Assembly: GCF_000340565.2 (NCBI RefSeq)
Contig: NZ_CP007203.1
Coordinates: 1 to 64,000 of the forward strand
Direction of reading: 5' to 3'
Length of the DNA: 64,000 nt
Source of the DNA: Nodularia spumigena CCY9414
GTDB taxonomy: Bacteria; Cyanobacteriota; Cyanobacteriia; Cyanobacteriales; Nostocaceae
Shown here: positions 36,373-45,560 of the stretch, piece after piece
Layout of the letters: each line of letters opens with the position of its first letter
Numbering within the stretch: the first letter of the stretch is position 1
The notes under the pieces: generated by a model
Databases searched by the model: none
What the model was told of the DNA's origin: nothing
Seen by the model: the letters and a program-made list of their open reading frames with translations, nothing else
Made by a program: the position numbers and the translations under genes

Positions 36373-37386
36373 ATGGAGACGCTCCAGTATTTTCTTCCTC
36401 AAGTATGGTTTGTAATTTTGGCTCTCTTCCTCTTGCTTTACGTGATGCTAGACGGATTTGATTTAGGAGTGGGGATATTATCTCTCACCTCCTCGGATGA
36501 GGAACGCCGGGGAATTTTAATGACCAGTTTAAGTAACATTTGGGATGCGAATGAAACATGGCTGGTTCTCTTAGGCGGCGGGCTTTTTGGTGCATTTCCC
36601 TTAGCTTATGGCACAATTTTTACTGCGTTATATATTCCCCTCCTAGTAATGGTGTTTGGGTTTATTTTTCGGGGTGTGGCTTTTGAATTTAGGGAGTTAT
36701 CCAACCGCAAATTTTTCTGGAATTTTGCCTTTGGGGCTGGAAGTTTTACCGCCGCACTCGGTCAAGGTTTCGCTTTGGGGGCGGTACTCAAGGGAATTAA
36801 TGTTGATGAAGCCGGACACTTTATTGGTACAACTTGGGACTGGTTGAGTATTCCCTCTGTGTTGGTGGCTTTAACGTTGATTCAAGGATATGTATTGATT
36901 GGCTCAACTTATCTTATCTGGAAAACTACGGGAGAATTACAAGCTACTCATTTTAAAACTGCCAAAATTGCAGCTTGGACAACTTTAATCGGTGCGGTTT
37001 TCATCACCATTACCACACCAATCATTTATGAAACTGCTAGATCCCGCTTATTTCAACAACCCCTAGTTTATATCTTTGCCATCATTCCTATTTTAGGAGT
37101 TTTGCTAATTTGGCAACTTCTGAAAAGTCTCAACCGGTGTGAAGAAAGAGCGCCTTTTGTGTGGACGATTCTTTTATTTGTGCTGACTTTTCTAGGTTTA
37201 GGATTAATTGTTTTCCCGTATATTATTCCTAATCAAATTACCATTTATGAGGCTGCTGCTGATCCGAGTTCGCTGGTAATCATGATTATTTTTATCGGGT
37301 TTTTGATTCCGGTGATGTTGTTTTACAACCTTTACCAGTACATTGTGTTTAGAGGTAAGGTGACTGGTGAGCAGTATGGCGAGTAA
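36373..37386 (+). CDS. cydB: Cytochrome bd-type quinol oxidase subunit II
   Basis: Second membrane subunit of the bd oxidase. 337 residues from METLQYFLPQVWFVIL, with about eight to nine hydrophobic helices. LLLYVMLDGFDLGVGIL and NIWDANETWLVLLGGGLFGAFPLAY are the signature segments of CydB. The ATG at 36373 is chosen over an upstream GTG at 36271 because the extra 34 codons are repeat-derived and unrelated to the family. A 420-bp repeat stack separates it from cydA, unusual for a two-subunit operon. Confidence 0.93.
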   Translation: METLQYFLPQVWFVILALFLLLYVMLDGFDLGVGILSLTSSDEERRGILMTSLSNIWDANETWLVLLGGGLFGAFPLAYGTIFTALYIPLLVMVFGFIFRGVAFEFRELSNRKFFWNFAFGAGSFTAALGQGFALGAVLKGINVDEAGHFIGTTWDWLSIPSVLVALTLIQGYVLIGSTYLIWKTTGELQATHFKTAKIAAWTTLIGAVFITITTPIIYETARSRLFQQPLVYIFAIIPILGVLLIWQLLKSLNRCEERAPFVWTILLFVLTFLGLGLIVFPYIIPNQITIYEAAADPSSLVIMIIFIGFLIPVMLFYNLYQYIVFRGKVTGEQYGE

Positions 37387-37547
37387 ATAAGTTTTGCGGA
37401 AAACCCCACCCCTAACCCCTCCGGTGCAAGCAAGGAGGGGAATAAATAAAATCACGGAAGGTAGCCAAGCGATCGCCTGACTTCACACTACTCATCTACA
37501 ATAGAAATAGAATTGTTGAGATTTGTATAGTTAGGGGTTAAGCTGTC

Positions 37548-38567
37548 ATGGCTCCCGCCGTTTTAATTGAAAATCTGCAAAAGAGCTACGGCGCAGTAGT
37601 TGCTGTCAAAGATGTATCCTTTCAGGTAGAACCAGGAGAAATCTTTGGTTTACTCGGCCCTAACGGGGCGGGGAAAACTACGACTCTACGCGCCTTATGT
37701 ACTCTCATTACACCAGATGCTGGCAAAATCGAAGTATCTGGTATTTCCGTTATAGATAACCCCAGAATCGCCCGACAAAAGCTGGGCTATGTGGCGCAAG
37801 AAGTCGCATTAGATAAGGTGCTGACTGGTAAAGAACTACTGCAACTGCAAGCAGCGCTTTATCATATCCCCCGCGCGGTAGCCAAACAGCGTATTGATAT
37901 GGTATTGGATTTGCTCGGTTTACAGGAATACGCGAACAAAAAAACCGGAACCTACTCAGGCGGTTTACGCAAGCGTCTAGACTTAGCGGCTGGTTTGCTT
38001 CATGCACCAGATGTTTTGGTGTTGGATGAGCCAACAGTGGGGCTTGACATAGATAGCCGTATTGTGGTATGGGATTTCTTGCGCCAGCTACGCGCCTCTG
38101 GCACAACAGTACTAATTACCAGCCATTATTTAGAAGAAATTGATGCTTTAGCTGATCGCGTGGCAATTATTGACCGTGGGGTGGTGATTGCGGCTGGTAC
38201 ACCTTCTCAATTAAAGGATAAAGTTGGAGGCGATCGCATCACTTTGCGAATCCGCGAATTTTCCCCCATTGAAGAAGCCGAAAAAGCCAAACACCTCTTG
38301 CAAGATTTACCCTTCGTGCAAGAAGTCATTATCAATAACGCTCAAGGTAATTCCCTCAACTTAGTGGTGACACCTCAAAGTGATGCCCTAATTACCATAC
38401 AGCAATCCCTAAACACCGTCGGCTTGCCCACCTTTGGCATCGCCCAATCTCGCCCCAGCCTCGATGACGTTTACCTCGCCGCCACCGGACGCACCTTACT
38501 AGATGCAGAACTCGCCGCAGTCAGCACCCGCGATGCCAAAGCCGAGAAAAAGCAAAACATGAGGTAA
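37548..38567 (+). CDS. ABC exporter ATP-binding protein (DrrA-like)
   Basis: ATPase half of an ABC-2 type exporter. 339 residues: Walker A GPNGAGKT at 37-44, signature YSGGLRKRLDLAAGLL, Walker B VLVLDEPTVGLD and H-loop ITSHYLEE. After the nucleotide-binding domain, about 215-315 forms the extra C-terminal domain typical of the DrrA/daunorubicin-resistance-like group, ending in RPSLDDVYLAATGRTL. The permease gene starts 47 bp downstream. The substrate cannot be inferred. Confidence 0.92.
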   Translation: MAPAVLIENLQKSYGAVVAVKDVSFQVEPGEIFGLLGPNGAGKTTTLRALCTLITPDAGKIEVSGISVIDNPRIARQKLGYVAQEVALDKVLTGKELLQLQAALYHIPRAVAKQRIDMVLDLLGLQEYANKKTGTYSGGLRKRLDLAAGLLHAPDVLVLDEPTVGLDIDSRIVVWDFLRQLRASGTTVLITSHYLEEIDALADRVAIIDRGVVIAAGTPSQLKDKVGGDRITLRIREFSPIEEAEKAKHLLQDLPFVQEVIINNAQGNSLNLVVTPQSDALITIQQSLNTVGLPTFGIAQSRPSLDDVYLAATGRTLLDAELAAVSTRDAKAEKKQNMR

Positions 38568-38579
38568 ACGCTTCCAAAC

Positions 38580-38612
38580 CTGATAACTGATAACTGTCAA
38601 CTGATAACTGAT
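38580..38612. repeat. Tandem CTGATAA repeats directly before the permease start codon
   Basis: CTGATAACTGATAACTG-type heptamers fill the space between the ATPase stop and the ATG at 38614, leaving no Shine-Dalgarno sequence for the permease gene. Confidence 0.75.
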
Positions 38613-38613
38613 T

Positions 38614-39501
38614 ATGAGTGTTACTCCTAAAAGTGAAATGAATTGGCAGCAACTAGCATCACCAGAACTAGATGTGAATGCTGCACCCAGTTTTTTGGGT
38701 GACTTAGTACAAGAGACGCTGGCTTTAACTCGTCGCTTGTTTATTCAATTACAACGCCGTCCCTCAACCTTAGTCGCCGGAATTATTCAACCGGTAATGT
38801 GGTTAGTGCTATTTGGTGCTTTATTCCAAAATGCCCCCAAGGGTTTGTTTGGAACTACTGGAAATTACGGACAATTTTTAGCTGCTGGCGTAATTGTTTT
38901 TACAGCTTTTGCCGGGGCTTTGAATGCTGGTTTACCTGTGATGTTTGACCGGGAATTCGGCTTTTTAAACCGTTTGCTGGTAGCACCTTTAGCATCGCGG
39001 TTTTCCATAGTCTTCGCTTCCGCCATCTTTATTATTAGCCAAAGTTTGCTGCAAGCAGCCGTGATTGTGGCAGCAGCAGCCTTTTTAGGGGCGGGGCTAC
39101 CGGATGCAGCAGGTTTAGGTGCGATCGCCTTAATTGTCTTCCTACTAGCATTGGGCGTAACTGCCATTTCTCTGGGCTTGGCTTTTACCTTACCCGGTCA
39201 CATTGAATTAATTGCGGTAATTTTTGTAACTAACTTGCCACTTCTGTTTGCAAGTACCGCCTTGGCTCCTTTATCCTTTATGCCTCAGTGGTTGCAAATT
39301 GTCGCTACCCTCAATCCTCTTAGCTTTGCTATTGAACCAATTCGCTATCTTTATCTTCATAGCAATTGGGGGCTAGATAGTGTAGTGATGACAGCGCCTT
39401 GGGGTAATGTTACCTTTGGTGGAGCGCTGCTGGTGTTGTTTGGCTTTGCCCTTGTAGCTTTATTGAGCATTCAACCCCGACTGCGGCGGACTCTGGCGTA
39501 A
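38614..39501 (+). CDS. ABC-2 type exporter permease (DrrB-like)
   Basis: Membrane half of the exporter encoded with the preceding ATPase. 295 residues. A cytoplasmic N-terminus of about 45 residues is followed by six hydrophobic helices. VAGIIQPVMWLVLFGALFQ and LNRLLVAPLASRFSIVFASAIF are typical of ABC2 membrane proteins, and NPLSFAIEPIRYLY matches the conserved end segment. There is no ribosome site: tandem heptamers abut the ATG, so translation may depend on coupling to the upstream gene. Confidence 0.9.
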   Translation: MSVTPKSEMNWQQLASPELDVNAAPSFLGDLVQETLALTRRLFIQLQRRPSTLVAGIIQPVMWLVLFGALFQNAPKGLFGTTGNYGQFLAAGVIVFTAFAGALNAGLPVMFDREFGFLNRLLVAPLASRFSIVFASAIFIISQSLLQAAVIVAAAAFLGAGLPDAAGLGAIALIVFLLALGVTAISLGLAFTLPGHIELIAVIFVTNLPLLFASTALAPLSFMPQWLQIVATLNPLSFAIEPIRYLYLHSNWGLDSVVMTAPWGNVTFGGALLVLFGFALVALLSIQPRLRRTLA

Positions 39502-39545
39502 AATTACAACTGGATTCGTTAAAGCAATTTAAGGGTTAAAACTCT

Positions 39546-39902
39546 ATGAAAAAACCAATTTTATCAGTTACTAAACTGTCAGTGCTAACTCTGGCAGGAA
39601 TTGGCTTCGCTTCCTTATTTATCGCTCAACCCAGTTTGGCTCAATTCAACTCAGTTGATCGTGGTTCCAATCAGAATACTGATCCCTTTTCCCCCCCTAA
39701 CTCAGGTGATATCAATAATGTTTTTGATTTGATGCATCGGGTCAAATTAGGGAATCTCAACTGGAATGCTAATGAGCAACAAGAACAACTAGACTCAGCC
39801 GCATTAGACTTTAGAGCTAGGCAAGAAAAAGCTTTTCAAGAACAGCAACAGTCAAATACAGATTCAGCTTCGAGTTCACCTGAAAAAATTCAATTGCCGT
39901 AA
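39546..39902 (+). CDS. Hypothetical secreted protein
   Basis: 118 residues. A clear signal peptide (KKPILSVTKLSVLTLAGIGF... ending SLAQ near residue 33) implies export. The mature part is polar: an N/D/P-rich stretch, then VFDLMHRVKLGNLNWNANEQ and a Q/E/S-rich, helix-forming tail. No domain is recognised. It follows the exporter permease by 44 bp on the same strand and might be co-transcribed. Function is unknown. Confidence 0.65.
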   Translation: MKKPILSVTKLSVLTLAGIGFASLFIAQPSLAQFNSVDRGSNQNTDPFSPPNSGDINNVFDLMHRVKLGNLNWNANEQQEQLDSAALDFRARQEKAFQEQQQSNTDSASSSPEKIQLP

Positions 39903-39970
39903 ATTTCATCTCAAAACCTCAACCCCGAAACCTCAATGGGCGGAGTTGAGGTCAATTCAAAATCTCAAAA

Positions 39971-40408
39971 CTACAGACCAAGTGCAGCTAAAACATCACT
40001 GGCATGAGTAGTGGTATTTACACTAGCGTCAACATGAACGATTTTGCCGTTAGGGTCAATTACGTAAGTGACACGCTTGGCATAACCACCGCCATCAACA
40101 TCATAAGCTTTGATTAAACTTTTCTCGGTATCAGCCAACAGAGGAAAATTTAGATTATATTTTTGAGTGAACGCCTGATGAGCAGCTTCATCATCCGCGC
40201 TGACTCCCAGCACTACTACATCTTTACCTGAATATTGAGCTTGGGCATCCCGAAAGCTACAAGCTTGTTTGGTGCAGCCTGGAGTGTCATCTTTGGGGTA
40301 AAAATACAACACAACTGTCTTCCCAGCGAAACTAGATAACGAAACGGTATTGCCGTTAGTGTCTTTGACGGTAAATGCAGGTGCATCTGTACCAACTGCT
40401 AGAGGCAT
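39971..40408 (-). CDS. Peroxiredoxin Q / BCP
   Basis: Thiol peroxidase that reduces hydrogen peroxide and alkyl hydroperoxides using thioredoxin. 145 residues, thioredoxin fold. The peroxidatic Cys45 is in DDTPGCTKQACSFRD with the resolving Cys50 five residues later, the PrxQ/BCP layout. VVLGVSADDEAAHQAF and KRVTYVIDPNGKIVHVD are typical. Start at 40408 with AGGAAAGG just upstream on its strand. Convergent with the 39546 gene. Confidence 0.92.
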   Translation of the reverse strand: MPLAVGTDAPAFTVKDTNGNTVSLSSFAGKTVVLYFYPKDDTPGCTKQACSFRDAQAQYSGKDVVVLGVSADDEAAHQAFTQKYNLNFPLLADTEKSLIKAYDVDGGGYAKRVTYVIDPNGKIVHVDASVNTTTHASDVLAALGL

Positions 40409-40501
40409 AATGAACCTTTCCTGTTTTAAATTGATGACTTTGAAATTTTACAATAATTTACAATATTTAAGTGATTTACTAGAGAAAGTATTACTTAGGA
40501 C

Positions 40502-40658
40502 TGAGGAGTGGGGACAAGAGGCAGGGGAGCACCGGAGCACCGGAGCAGGGGGGACAAGAGGCAGGGAGCACCGGAGCAGGGGGGACAAGAGGGTAACTTC
40601 TCAATGACCAATGACTAATGACCAATGACTAATGACTAATGACTAATGACCAATGACT
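40502..40658. repeat. GGAGCACC-type tandem repeats and TGACTAA/TGACCAA heptamers
   Basis: 40502-40592 has repeated GGGGACAAGAGGCAGGG and GAGCACCGGAGCA units; a related piece is at 51577-51600. From 40604 to 40658 runs a tandem array of ATGACCA/ATGACTA heptamers that reaches into the start codon of the next gene. Confidence 0.75.
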
Positions 40659-41057
40659 AATATTAATTCTCAAAACCGGAATACGTTTTTTTATACACGT
40701 AGCACAGAAGAAAGGGCGAAGCGATCGCTTGTCTGTTCTCCCTTCAAGATTGTTTTGTTTGAAACAATGCGTCAGCAGAGTGTAGCATTAGGTGCGATCG
40801 CTATGGAAAATGGTCTCAAGCATGGCTATACCAAACGCCCGTTATCAGAATTGGTGTGCGATAATGCTCTGGGCTGGCTGATTCAAGTTGGTGTTTTGCG
40901 GCGAGAAGTTGATGGTCAAGGAATTACCGATGGTTTTCGCCTAACTCCTCTAGGACATCAGTTAGTGGAACAATTCCAGGGCGAAAATTTGCCTAATCCT
41001 TCCTGGCGCGATCGCCTGTATAATTCGGTAATTTACTGGTTTAGACTACCTTTTTAA
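40653..41057 (+). CDS. Cyanobacterial conserved protein (Npun_F0494-like)
   Basis: 134 residues, predicted helical with a winged-helix flavour in the middle: KRPLSELVCDNALGWLIQVG, then VLRREVDGQGITDGFRLTPLG. I associate it with a small cyanobacterial family, without known function; that link is tentative. The first codons (MTNINSQ) come from the ATGACTAAT tandem repeat, so the native start may have been overwritten or may lie further in, for example near the Met of FETMRQQS. No Shine-Dalgarno sequence. Confidence 0.6.
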   Translation: MTNINSQNRNTFFYTRSTEERAKRSLVCSPFKIVLFETMRQQSVALGAIAMENGLKHGYTKRPLSELVCDNALGWLIQVGVLRREVDGQGITDGFRLTPLGHQLVEQFQGENLPNPSWRDRLYNSVIYWFRLPF

Positions 41058-41117
41058 TCACAAATTACGTCAAGCCTGCGGCATAGCTACCCTGAGAGCG
41101 CAGTGGGGTGGATCACC

Positions 41118-41150
41118 ATTACGAATTACGAATTATGAATTACGAATTAT
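41118..41150. repeat. ATTACGAATTATGA tandem repeats abutting cobQ
   Basis: Alternating ATTACGA and ATTATGA units run up to and include the start codon of the cobyric acid synthase gene (ATG at 41149), leaving no ribosome site. Confidence 0.75.
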
Positions 41151-42624
41151 GAAAGCAATTATGGTAGTGGGAACAACATCCCACGCAGGGAAATCACTGA
41201 TAAGCACCGCTATTTGTCGCATTTTGTCGCGGCGTGGTTTGCGAGTGGCTCCCTTTAAAGGTCAAAATATGGCTTTGAATGCTTATGTCACTGCCAATGG
41301 GGGAGAAATTGGTTATGCTCAAGCAGTACAAGCTTGGGCTGCGGGTGTTGCTCCTTGGGTAGAAATGAACCCGATTTTACTCAAACCCCAAGGAGATATG
41401 ACATCCCAAGTCATTATCAAAGGTAGAGCAGTAGGCAAAGTTAAAGCTTCAGATTATTACGAACAATACTTTGATATTGGTTGGCAGGCAATACAAGAAT
41501 CTCTCAAACATTTATCCACAGAATTTGATTTTCTAGTCTGTGAAGGCGCAGGTAGTCCGGCGGAGATTAATCTCAAGCACCGCGACTTAACTAATATGCG
41601 GATAGCAAAATATTTGAATGCACCAACTATATTAGTAGTAGATATTGACCGTGGTGGCGCTTTTGCCCATGTAGTCGGTACTCTGGAGTTATTAGATCCA
41701 GAAGAACGCCAATTAATAAAAGGTATAGTAATTAACAAATTCCGGGGACAGCGATCGATCTTAGAACCAGGGATAAAATGGTTAGAAGAACGGATTGGTA
41801 TCCCCGTTGTTGGTGTTATTCCTTATTTTCAAGAAGTATTTCCCGCAGAAGACTCCCTTGACCTACTAGAACGTAAGTCATACAAAACCAACACTGACCT
41901 GAATATCACCGTCATCCGCTTACCGAGAATTGCCAACTTTACCGATTTTGACCCCTTGGAATCGGAACCGACGGTAGCAGTAAAATTTCTGGGTATGAAG
42001 CAAGATTTAGGACATCCTGATGCCGTAATTATCCCAGGGTCAAAGACCACAATTACTGACTTGCTCCTAATGCAAAAAACTGGGATGGCAGAAGCAATTC
42101 AAAACTATGCAGCTTCTGGTGGTACGGTCTTGGGGATTTGCGGTGGCTACCAAATGCTGGGGCAAATTATCGCCGATCCAGAAGGAGCAGAAGGACAAGC
42201 AGGTAGATTTCAGGGGTTAAATCTTTTACCCATTAGAACTGTCATTACAGGACAGAAAATTGCCCGCCAGCGCCAAGTTAGCTCAAATTATCCCCAGATG
42301 GGTTTACCAGTGAATGGGTTTGAAATCCACCAAGGGCGATCGCGTGTAGAAGAACAAGGAGATAAAACAGCCTATCTACCTCTATTTGATGATCCTAATT
42401 TAGGGTTAGTCGATAGCTGTCAATCTATTTGGGGTACATATCTCCACGGACTTTTTGACAATGGCCCTTGGCGACGGGCTTGGTTAAATCGCTTGCGTCA
42501 ACAACGAGGCTTAAAATCTTTACCCACTGGTGTTGCTAACTACCGAGAACAGCGAGAACAGATTTTAGACTACCTCGCCACAGAAGTTGAAACCCATTTA
42601 AATTTAACGCCCTTTTTACCTTAA
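41149..42624 (+). CDS. cobQ: Cobyric acid synthase
   Basis: Glutamine-dependent amidation of the corrin ring in cobalamin synthesis. 491 residues. An N-terminal dethiobiotin-synthetase-like ATPase domain (VVGTTSHAGKSLISTA at 6-21) is followed by a class I glutaminase domain with the catalytic Cys in VLGICGGYQMLG and His in IWGTYLHGLFDN. Normal length. The start codon lies within a tandem repeat and has no Shine-Dalgarno sequence. A ferredoxin gene begins 18 bp after the stop and may be co-transcribed. No cobalamin riboswitch was seen upstream. Confidence 0.95.
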   Translation: MKAIMVVGTTSHAGKSLISTAICRILSRRGLRVAPFKGQNMALNAYVTANGGEIGYAQAVQAWAAGVAPWVEMNPILLKPQGDMTSQVIIKGRAVGKVKASDYYEQYFDIGWQAIQESLKHLSTEFDFLVCEGAGSPAEINLKHRDLTNMRIAKYLNAPTILVVDIDRGGAFAHVVGTLELLDPEERQLIKGIVINKFRGQRSILEPGIKWLEERIGIPVVGVIPYFQEVFPAEDSLDLLERKSYKTNTDLNITVIRLPRIANFTDFDPLESEPTVAVKFLGMKQDLGHPDAVIIPGSKTTITDLLLMQKTGMAEAIQNYAASGGTVLGICGGYQMLGQIIADPEGAEGQAGRFQGLNLLPIRTVITGQKIARQRQVSSNYPQMGLPVNGFEIHQGRSRVEEQGDKTAYLPLFDDPNLGLVDSCQSIWGTYLHGLFDNGPWRRAWLNRLRQQRGLKSLPTGVANYREQREQILDYLATEVETHLNLTPFLP

Positions 42625-42641
42625 ATAAATTCTATTGCGTC

Positions 42642-42881
42642 ATGAGTATTCGCGTCCGCTTTTTGCCAGATGATATTACTGTTGATGCCGAAGTCGGAGA
42701 ACCTCTGTTAGATGTAGCAGAACGGGCTGGGGTGTTTATTCCCACCGGTTGTCTCATGGGGTCTTGTCACGCTTGCACAGTAGAACTAGAAAATGGAGAT
42801 GTCATTCGCGCTTGTATTTCAGCAGTATCTCCAGGGCGCGAAGAAATCACAATTAATTTGTATAGTGACCCAACGTGGTAG
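42642..42881 (+). CDS. [2Fe-2S] ferredoxin
   Basis: 79-residue plant-type ferredoxin. The cluster cysteines are C37, C42, C45 and C58 (GCLMGSCHAC then RAC), the C-x4-C-x2-C-x12-C pattern. It is shorter than photosynthetic PetF (about 97 aa), mainly at the C-terminus. The redox partner is unknown; closeness to cobQ (18 bp) is suggestive of co-expression only. Confidence 0.9.
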   Translation: MSIRVRFLPDDITVDAEVGEPLLDVAERAGVFIPTGCLMGSCHACTVELENGDVIRACISAVSPGREEITINLYSDPTW

Positions 42882-43079
42882 TTTTTTAATACTTGGATAG
42901 AGTGATGTAAAAAATTCTTAAGATAATCGCTTTATCAAAGGTATATGCTATGGCTTAGGGAACACCAGAAAATAAATTATCCCATCCTACAAGAGTTGTA
43001 TTTAAGTATGTTGTGCAAAATAAGGTTTTTTCAGCGTAAATATGGATACCCTTTCAAAAGGTTCAAAAGCCCAACGTAA

Positions 43080-43131
43080 AAGCTTTTTGACTTTTGACTT
43101 TTGACTTTTGACGAACGCCTTGCGGTACTAG
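43080..43131. repeat. 52-bp sequence identical to 46829-46880
   Basis: Starts AAGCTTTTTGAC, continues with TTTTGAC heptamers and ends CTTGCGGTACTAG. An exact second copy lies 3.75 kb away in the same orientation. Here it is 44 bp before hicA. Confidence 0.9.
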
Positions 43132-43174
43132 AGTGATGAATTATTCGATAACTTATATTTAGATCTTATAAATC

Positions 43175-43387
43175 ATGCCTAAAAAAATTAGAGAACTTAA
43201 GCAAATGCTTCGCCAAGTTGGTTTTACAGAAATCCCAGGCAAAGGAAGTCATACTAACTGGGTGCATCCCTTATATACTGGAAAAATCACGATTTCAGGT
43301 AAAGACGGAGCAGATGCTCAACGCTACCAAGAGAAGAAAATAAAACAAGCAGTTGAGAAGGTTGAAGGGAGAAAACAAGATGAGTAA
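43175..43387 (+). CDS. hicA: HicA-like toxin
   Basis: 70 residues of the HicA (YcfA) dsRBD-like fold. The catalytic histidine is H26 in GKGSHTNWVHP, and the GFTEIPGKGSH strand-turn is the family hallmark. HicA toxins cut mRNA and are neutralised by HicB. The hicB start lies 8 bp inside the hicA end, the usual toxin-first layout. A second tail helix (RYQEKKIKQAVEKVEG) is present, so the protein looks complete. Confidence 0.85.
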   Translation: MPKKIRELKQMLRQVGFTEIPGKGSHTNWVHPLYTGKITISGKDGADAQRYQEKKIKQAVEKVEGRKQDE

Positions 43388-43598
43388 TCTCAAATACCAA
43401 ATGATTATTCAATGGTCAGAGGAAGATAATTGCTTCTTGGTAGGATTCCCAGATTTTCCCGGACAAGAATGGCGAACTCATGGGGAAACTTACCAATTAG
43501 CAGTAGCCAACGGCATTGAAGCCTTAGAATCTCTGATTATTGCTTATGAAGCTACGGGCGATACACTACCACAACCAACAGTGTGTAACGCCGCATAG
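43380..43598 (+). CDS. hicB: HicB-like antitoxin
   Basis: 72 residues from MSNLKYQMII, the ATG overlapping the hicA stop by 8 bp. YQMIIQWSEEDNCFLVGFPDFPGQ is the partial RNase H fold of HicB. There is no C-terminal DNA-binding (HTH or RHH) domain, so autoregulation by this short form is uncertain. An alternative ATG at 43353 would add nine residues but lies deeper in hicA. The pair acts as a toxin-antitoxin module by inference from family. Confidence 0.82.
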   Translation: MSNLKYQMIIQWSEEDNCFLVGFPDFPGQEWRTHGETYQLAVANGIEALESLIIAYEATGDTLPQPTVCNAA

Positions 43599-43631
43599 TA
43601 TGAAATTGCCGAGGGTAGTTAGACAACTGTT

Positions 43632-44078
43632 TTAGCTATTAGACTTGACATTCAAAGCATATTCTTTGAACCTTTCCAAGTCAGCTTGAATAGTAGACTC
43701 AACTACCCTACCTAAAAACAAATTATCCATAATTTTACCAATCAGCCCCGGAATAGCATAGGAAATAGTCATTTTAACAATACTGCTACCGTGGCGATCG
43801 TAAAAGCGAATTGCTCCCTGATTCGGCAAACCATCAACGGATTCCCATTGAATAATTTGCTGTTTGACAACTTTCAGCATCCGGGATTGCCATTTAAATT
43901 CCAAACCATTAGTGCTGAGTTTCCATAGAGAAATATCTGGATTCTCTGGCGAAATCTTCACCGAATCAATCCACTTCATCCAACGGGGCATTTGCTCTAA
44001 ATCAGACCAAAGACCCCATACTAATTCTATGGGAGCTTCTACTTCAATCTGCACACTATGCTCTAACCACTCTGCCAT
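43632..44078 (-). CDS. SRPBCC-family protein (START-like)
   Basis: 148 residues with the helix-grip pattern of polyketide cyclase/dehydrase-like proteins: VQIEVEAPIELVWGLWSDLEQMPRWMKW at the start, VDGLPNQGAIRFYD in the middle and a long C-terminal helix. These domains bind hydrophobic ligands in a pocket. In cyanobacteria a gene of this kind commonly lies next to zeta-carotene desaturase, as here (42 bp downstream of crtQ, same strand), which suggests a carotenoid-related role. That role is inferred. Confidence 0.85.
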   Translation of the reverse strand: MAEWLEHSVQIEVEAPIELVWGLWSDLEQMPRWMKWIDSVKISPENPDISLWKLSTNGLEFKWQSRMLKVVKQQIIQWESVDGLPNQGAIRFYDRHGSSIVKMTISYAIPGLIGKIMDNLFLGRVVESTIQADLERFKEYALNVKSNS

Positions 44079-44120
44079 TTTTTTCTTCCTTTGCTTTGTG
44101 TGTGTGCTTAGTGCGGTTGG

Positions 44121-45560
44121 TTATTTTTTGATGTTCTCTAAAATCACTTTTGCCGCCCGTCGTCCGGAAATGGTTGCTCCTTCCATGCTATCGATGTAAT
44201 CTTGTTGAGTATAGCTACCTGCTAAAAAGAAGTTATTGATCGGTGTTTTTTGGTTAGGACGGAAAGGGTCCATTCCTGGGGCTTCCCGGTAGAGAGATTT
44301 TGCCAATTTCACAACGCTATACCAAGTCATATTCAGTTCTCGTGATGAGGGGAATAGTTCATGAACTTGCTTGAGGACGTGTTGCGCGATCGCCTCATTA
44401 CTTTGTTTAATAAAAGGATCTCCCGGTGTGAGTACCAGCTGCAATAAAGACCCTTCCCCTGGGCGATAATAATCACTGGGGCTAGCTAAAGCCAAATCAG
44501 CAAAACAAGAAAAATCAGCATCGGCGGTATAGAGCAAATTATCTATCCCCGCAGCATGATTTAACTGTTTGCGTTGCGCTTCATCTTGCAGTTCTGTCAC
44601 CCAGCCATCAAATCGTAACTGTACTGTGGCTACTGGTACGGCATCCAATTTATAAATATTGTCAAATTCTGACCACTTACGCCACTCTTGGGGTAATATA
44701 CGCTGAATGCCTGGGACATCGCAAGCAAAGACGTAAGCATCAGCAGTAATAGTTTCTGTGGTGTCACCTTCGGCTACCACTATACCAGTCACTTGAGTTT
44801 CTTCGCCTGACTCGGTAAATTGAATTTCCCGGACTTGGCGACGCGTATAAACTTGAGCGCCTCTTGCTTCTAAATATTTGAGGATAGGCTGGTGCAAATA
44901 CTCATTCGGGGAACCTTCCAGCATCCGCATAATTGAGGCTTCCGTTTTAGATGCAAAAAACTGGAAGATTGTCAACATACAACGGGCAGAAATATGGTTA
45001 CAATCAATAAATCCCAAAGCATAAGCAATGGGATTCCACATCCGTTTAATGCTACCCTCACTACCGCCGTGACTGCGGAACCATTGAGCAAAGCTAACTT
45101 TGTCTAAGGTACGGATAGTTTTCATCGCCCCGTTAAAGTCTACCAACCCCCGGACTATGGGGCTAGTACCCAAGGCGATCGCATTTTGTAGTTTATCTTG
45201 TAATGACAGTTGAGAAGTCGTAAAAAATGCCTTTAAACCATTGAAAGGCGCACCCGTAAAAAAGCGAAAATCTAATGTACCAGTGCGTCCCCCTTTATTA
45301 ATAAAGGTGTGGGTATGTTCTTTCAAGCGTAAATTCGACAACGCCCCCACTTTTTCCATTAAATCAAATAGCTGGTAGTAACAACCAAAAAATACGTGCA
45401 ACCCCATTTCAATATGGTTGCCATCATCATCAACCCAACTACTAACTTTACCACCAACAAATGGACGGGACTCAAAAATTTGGACTTCACAACCAGCATC
45501 AGCCAAATCTACTGCGGTTGCTAGCCCAGCCAGTCCCGCACCCACTATTGCAACACGCAT
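44121..45560 (-). CDS. crtQ: Zeta-carotene desaturase (CrtQ/ZDS)
   Basis: FAD enzyme that converts zeta-carotene to lycopene through neurosporene, at the membrane. 479 residues. The dinucleotide-binding [21 protein letters not shown] is at 3-23 and [20 protein letters not shown] follows. The C-terminal [22 protein letters not shown] matches the conserved FAD-site end. [14 protein letters not shown] points to ZDS rather than phytoene desaturase. Followed by the SRPBCC gene in the same direction. Start MRVAIVGAG is standard. Confidence 0.93.
   Translation of the reverse strand: MRVAIVGAGLAGLATAVDLADAGCEVQIFESRPFVGGKVSSWVDDDGNHIEMGLHVFFGCYYQLFDLMEKVGALSNLRLKEHTHTFINKGGRTGTLDFRFFTGAPFNGLKAFFTTSQLSLQDKLQNAIALGTSPIVRGLVDFNGAMKTIRTLDKVSFAQWFRSHGGSEGSIKRMWNPIAYALGFIDCNHISARCMLTIFQFFASKTEASIMRMLEGSPNEYLHQPILKYLEARGAQVYTRRQVREIQFTESGEETQVTGIVVAEGDTTETITADAYVFACDVPGIQRILPQEWRKWSEFDNIYKLDAVPVATVQLRFDGWVTELQDEAQRKQLNHAAGIDNLLYTADADFSCFADLALASPSDYYRPGEGSLLQLVLTPGDPFIKQSNEAIAQHVLKQVHELFPSSRELNMTWYSVVKLAKSLYREAPGMDPFRPNQKTPINNFFLAGSYTQQDYIDSMEGATISGRRAAKVILENIKK

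Noticed and set aside
41058-41148. Possible cobalamin riboswitch before cobQ
   Set aside because: The leader is short and mainly tandem ATTACGA repeats; no B12-box-like sequence is visible.
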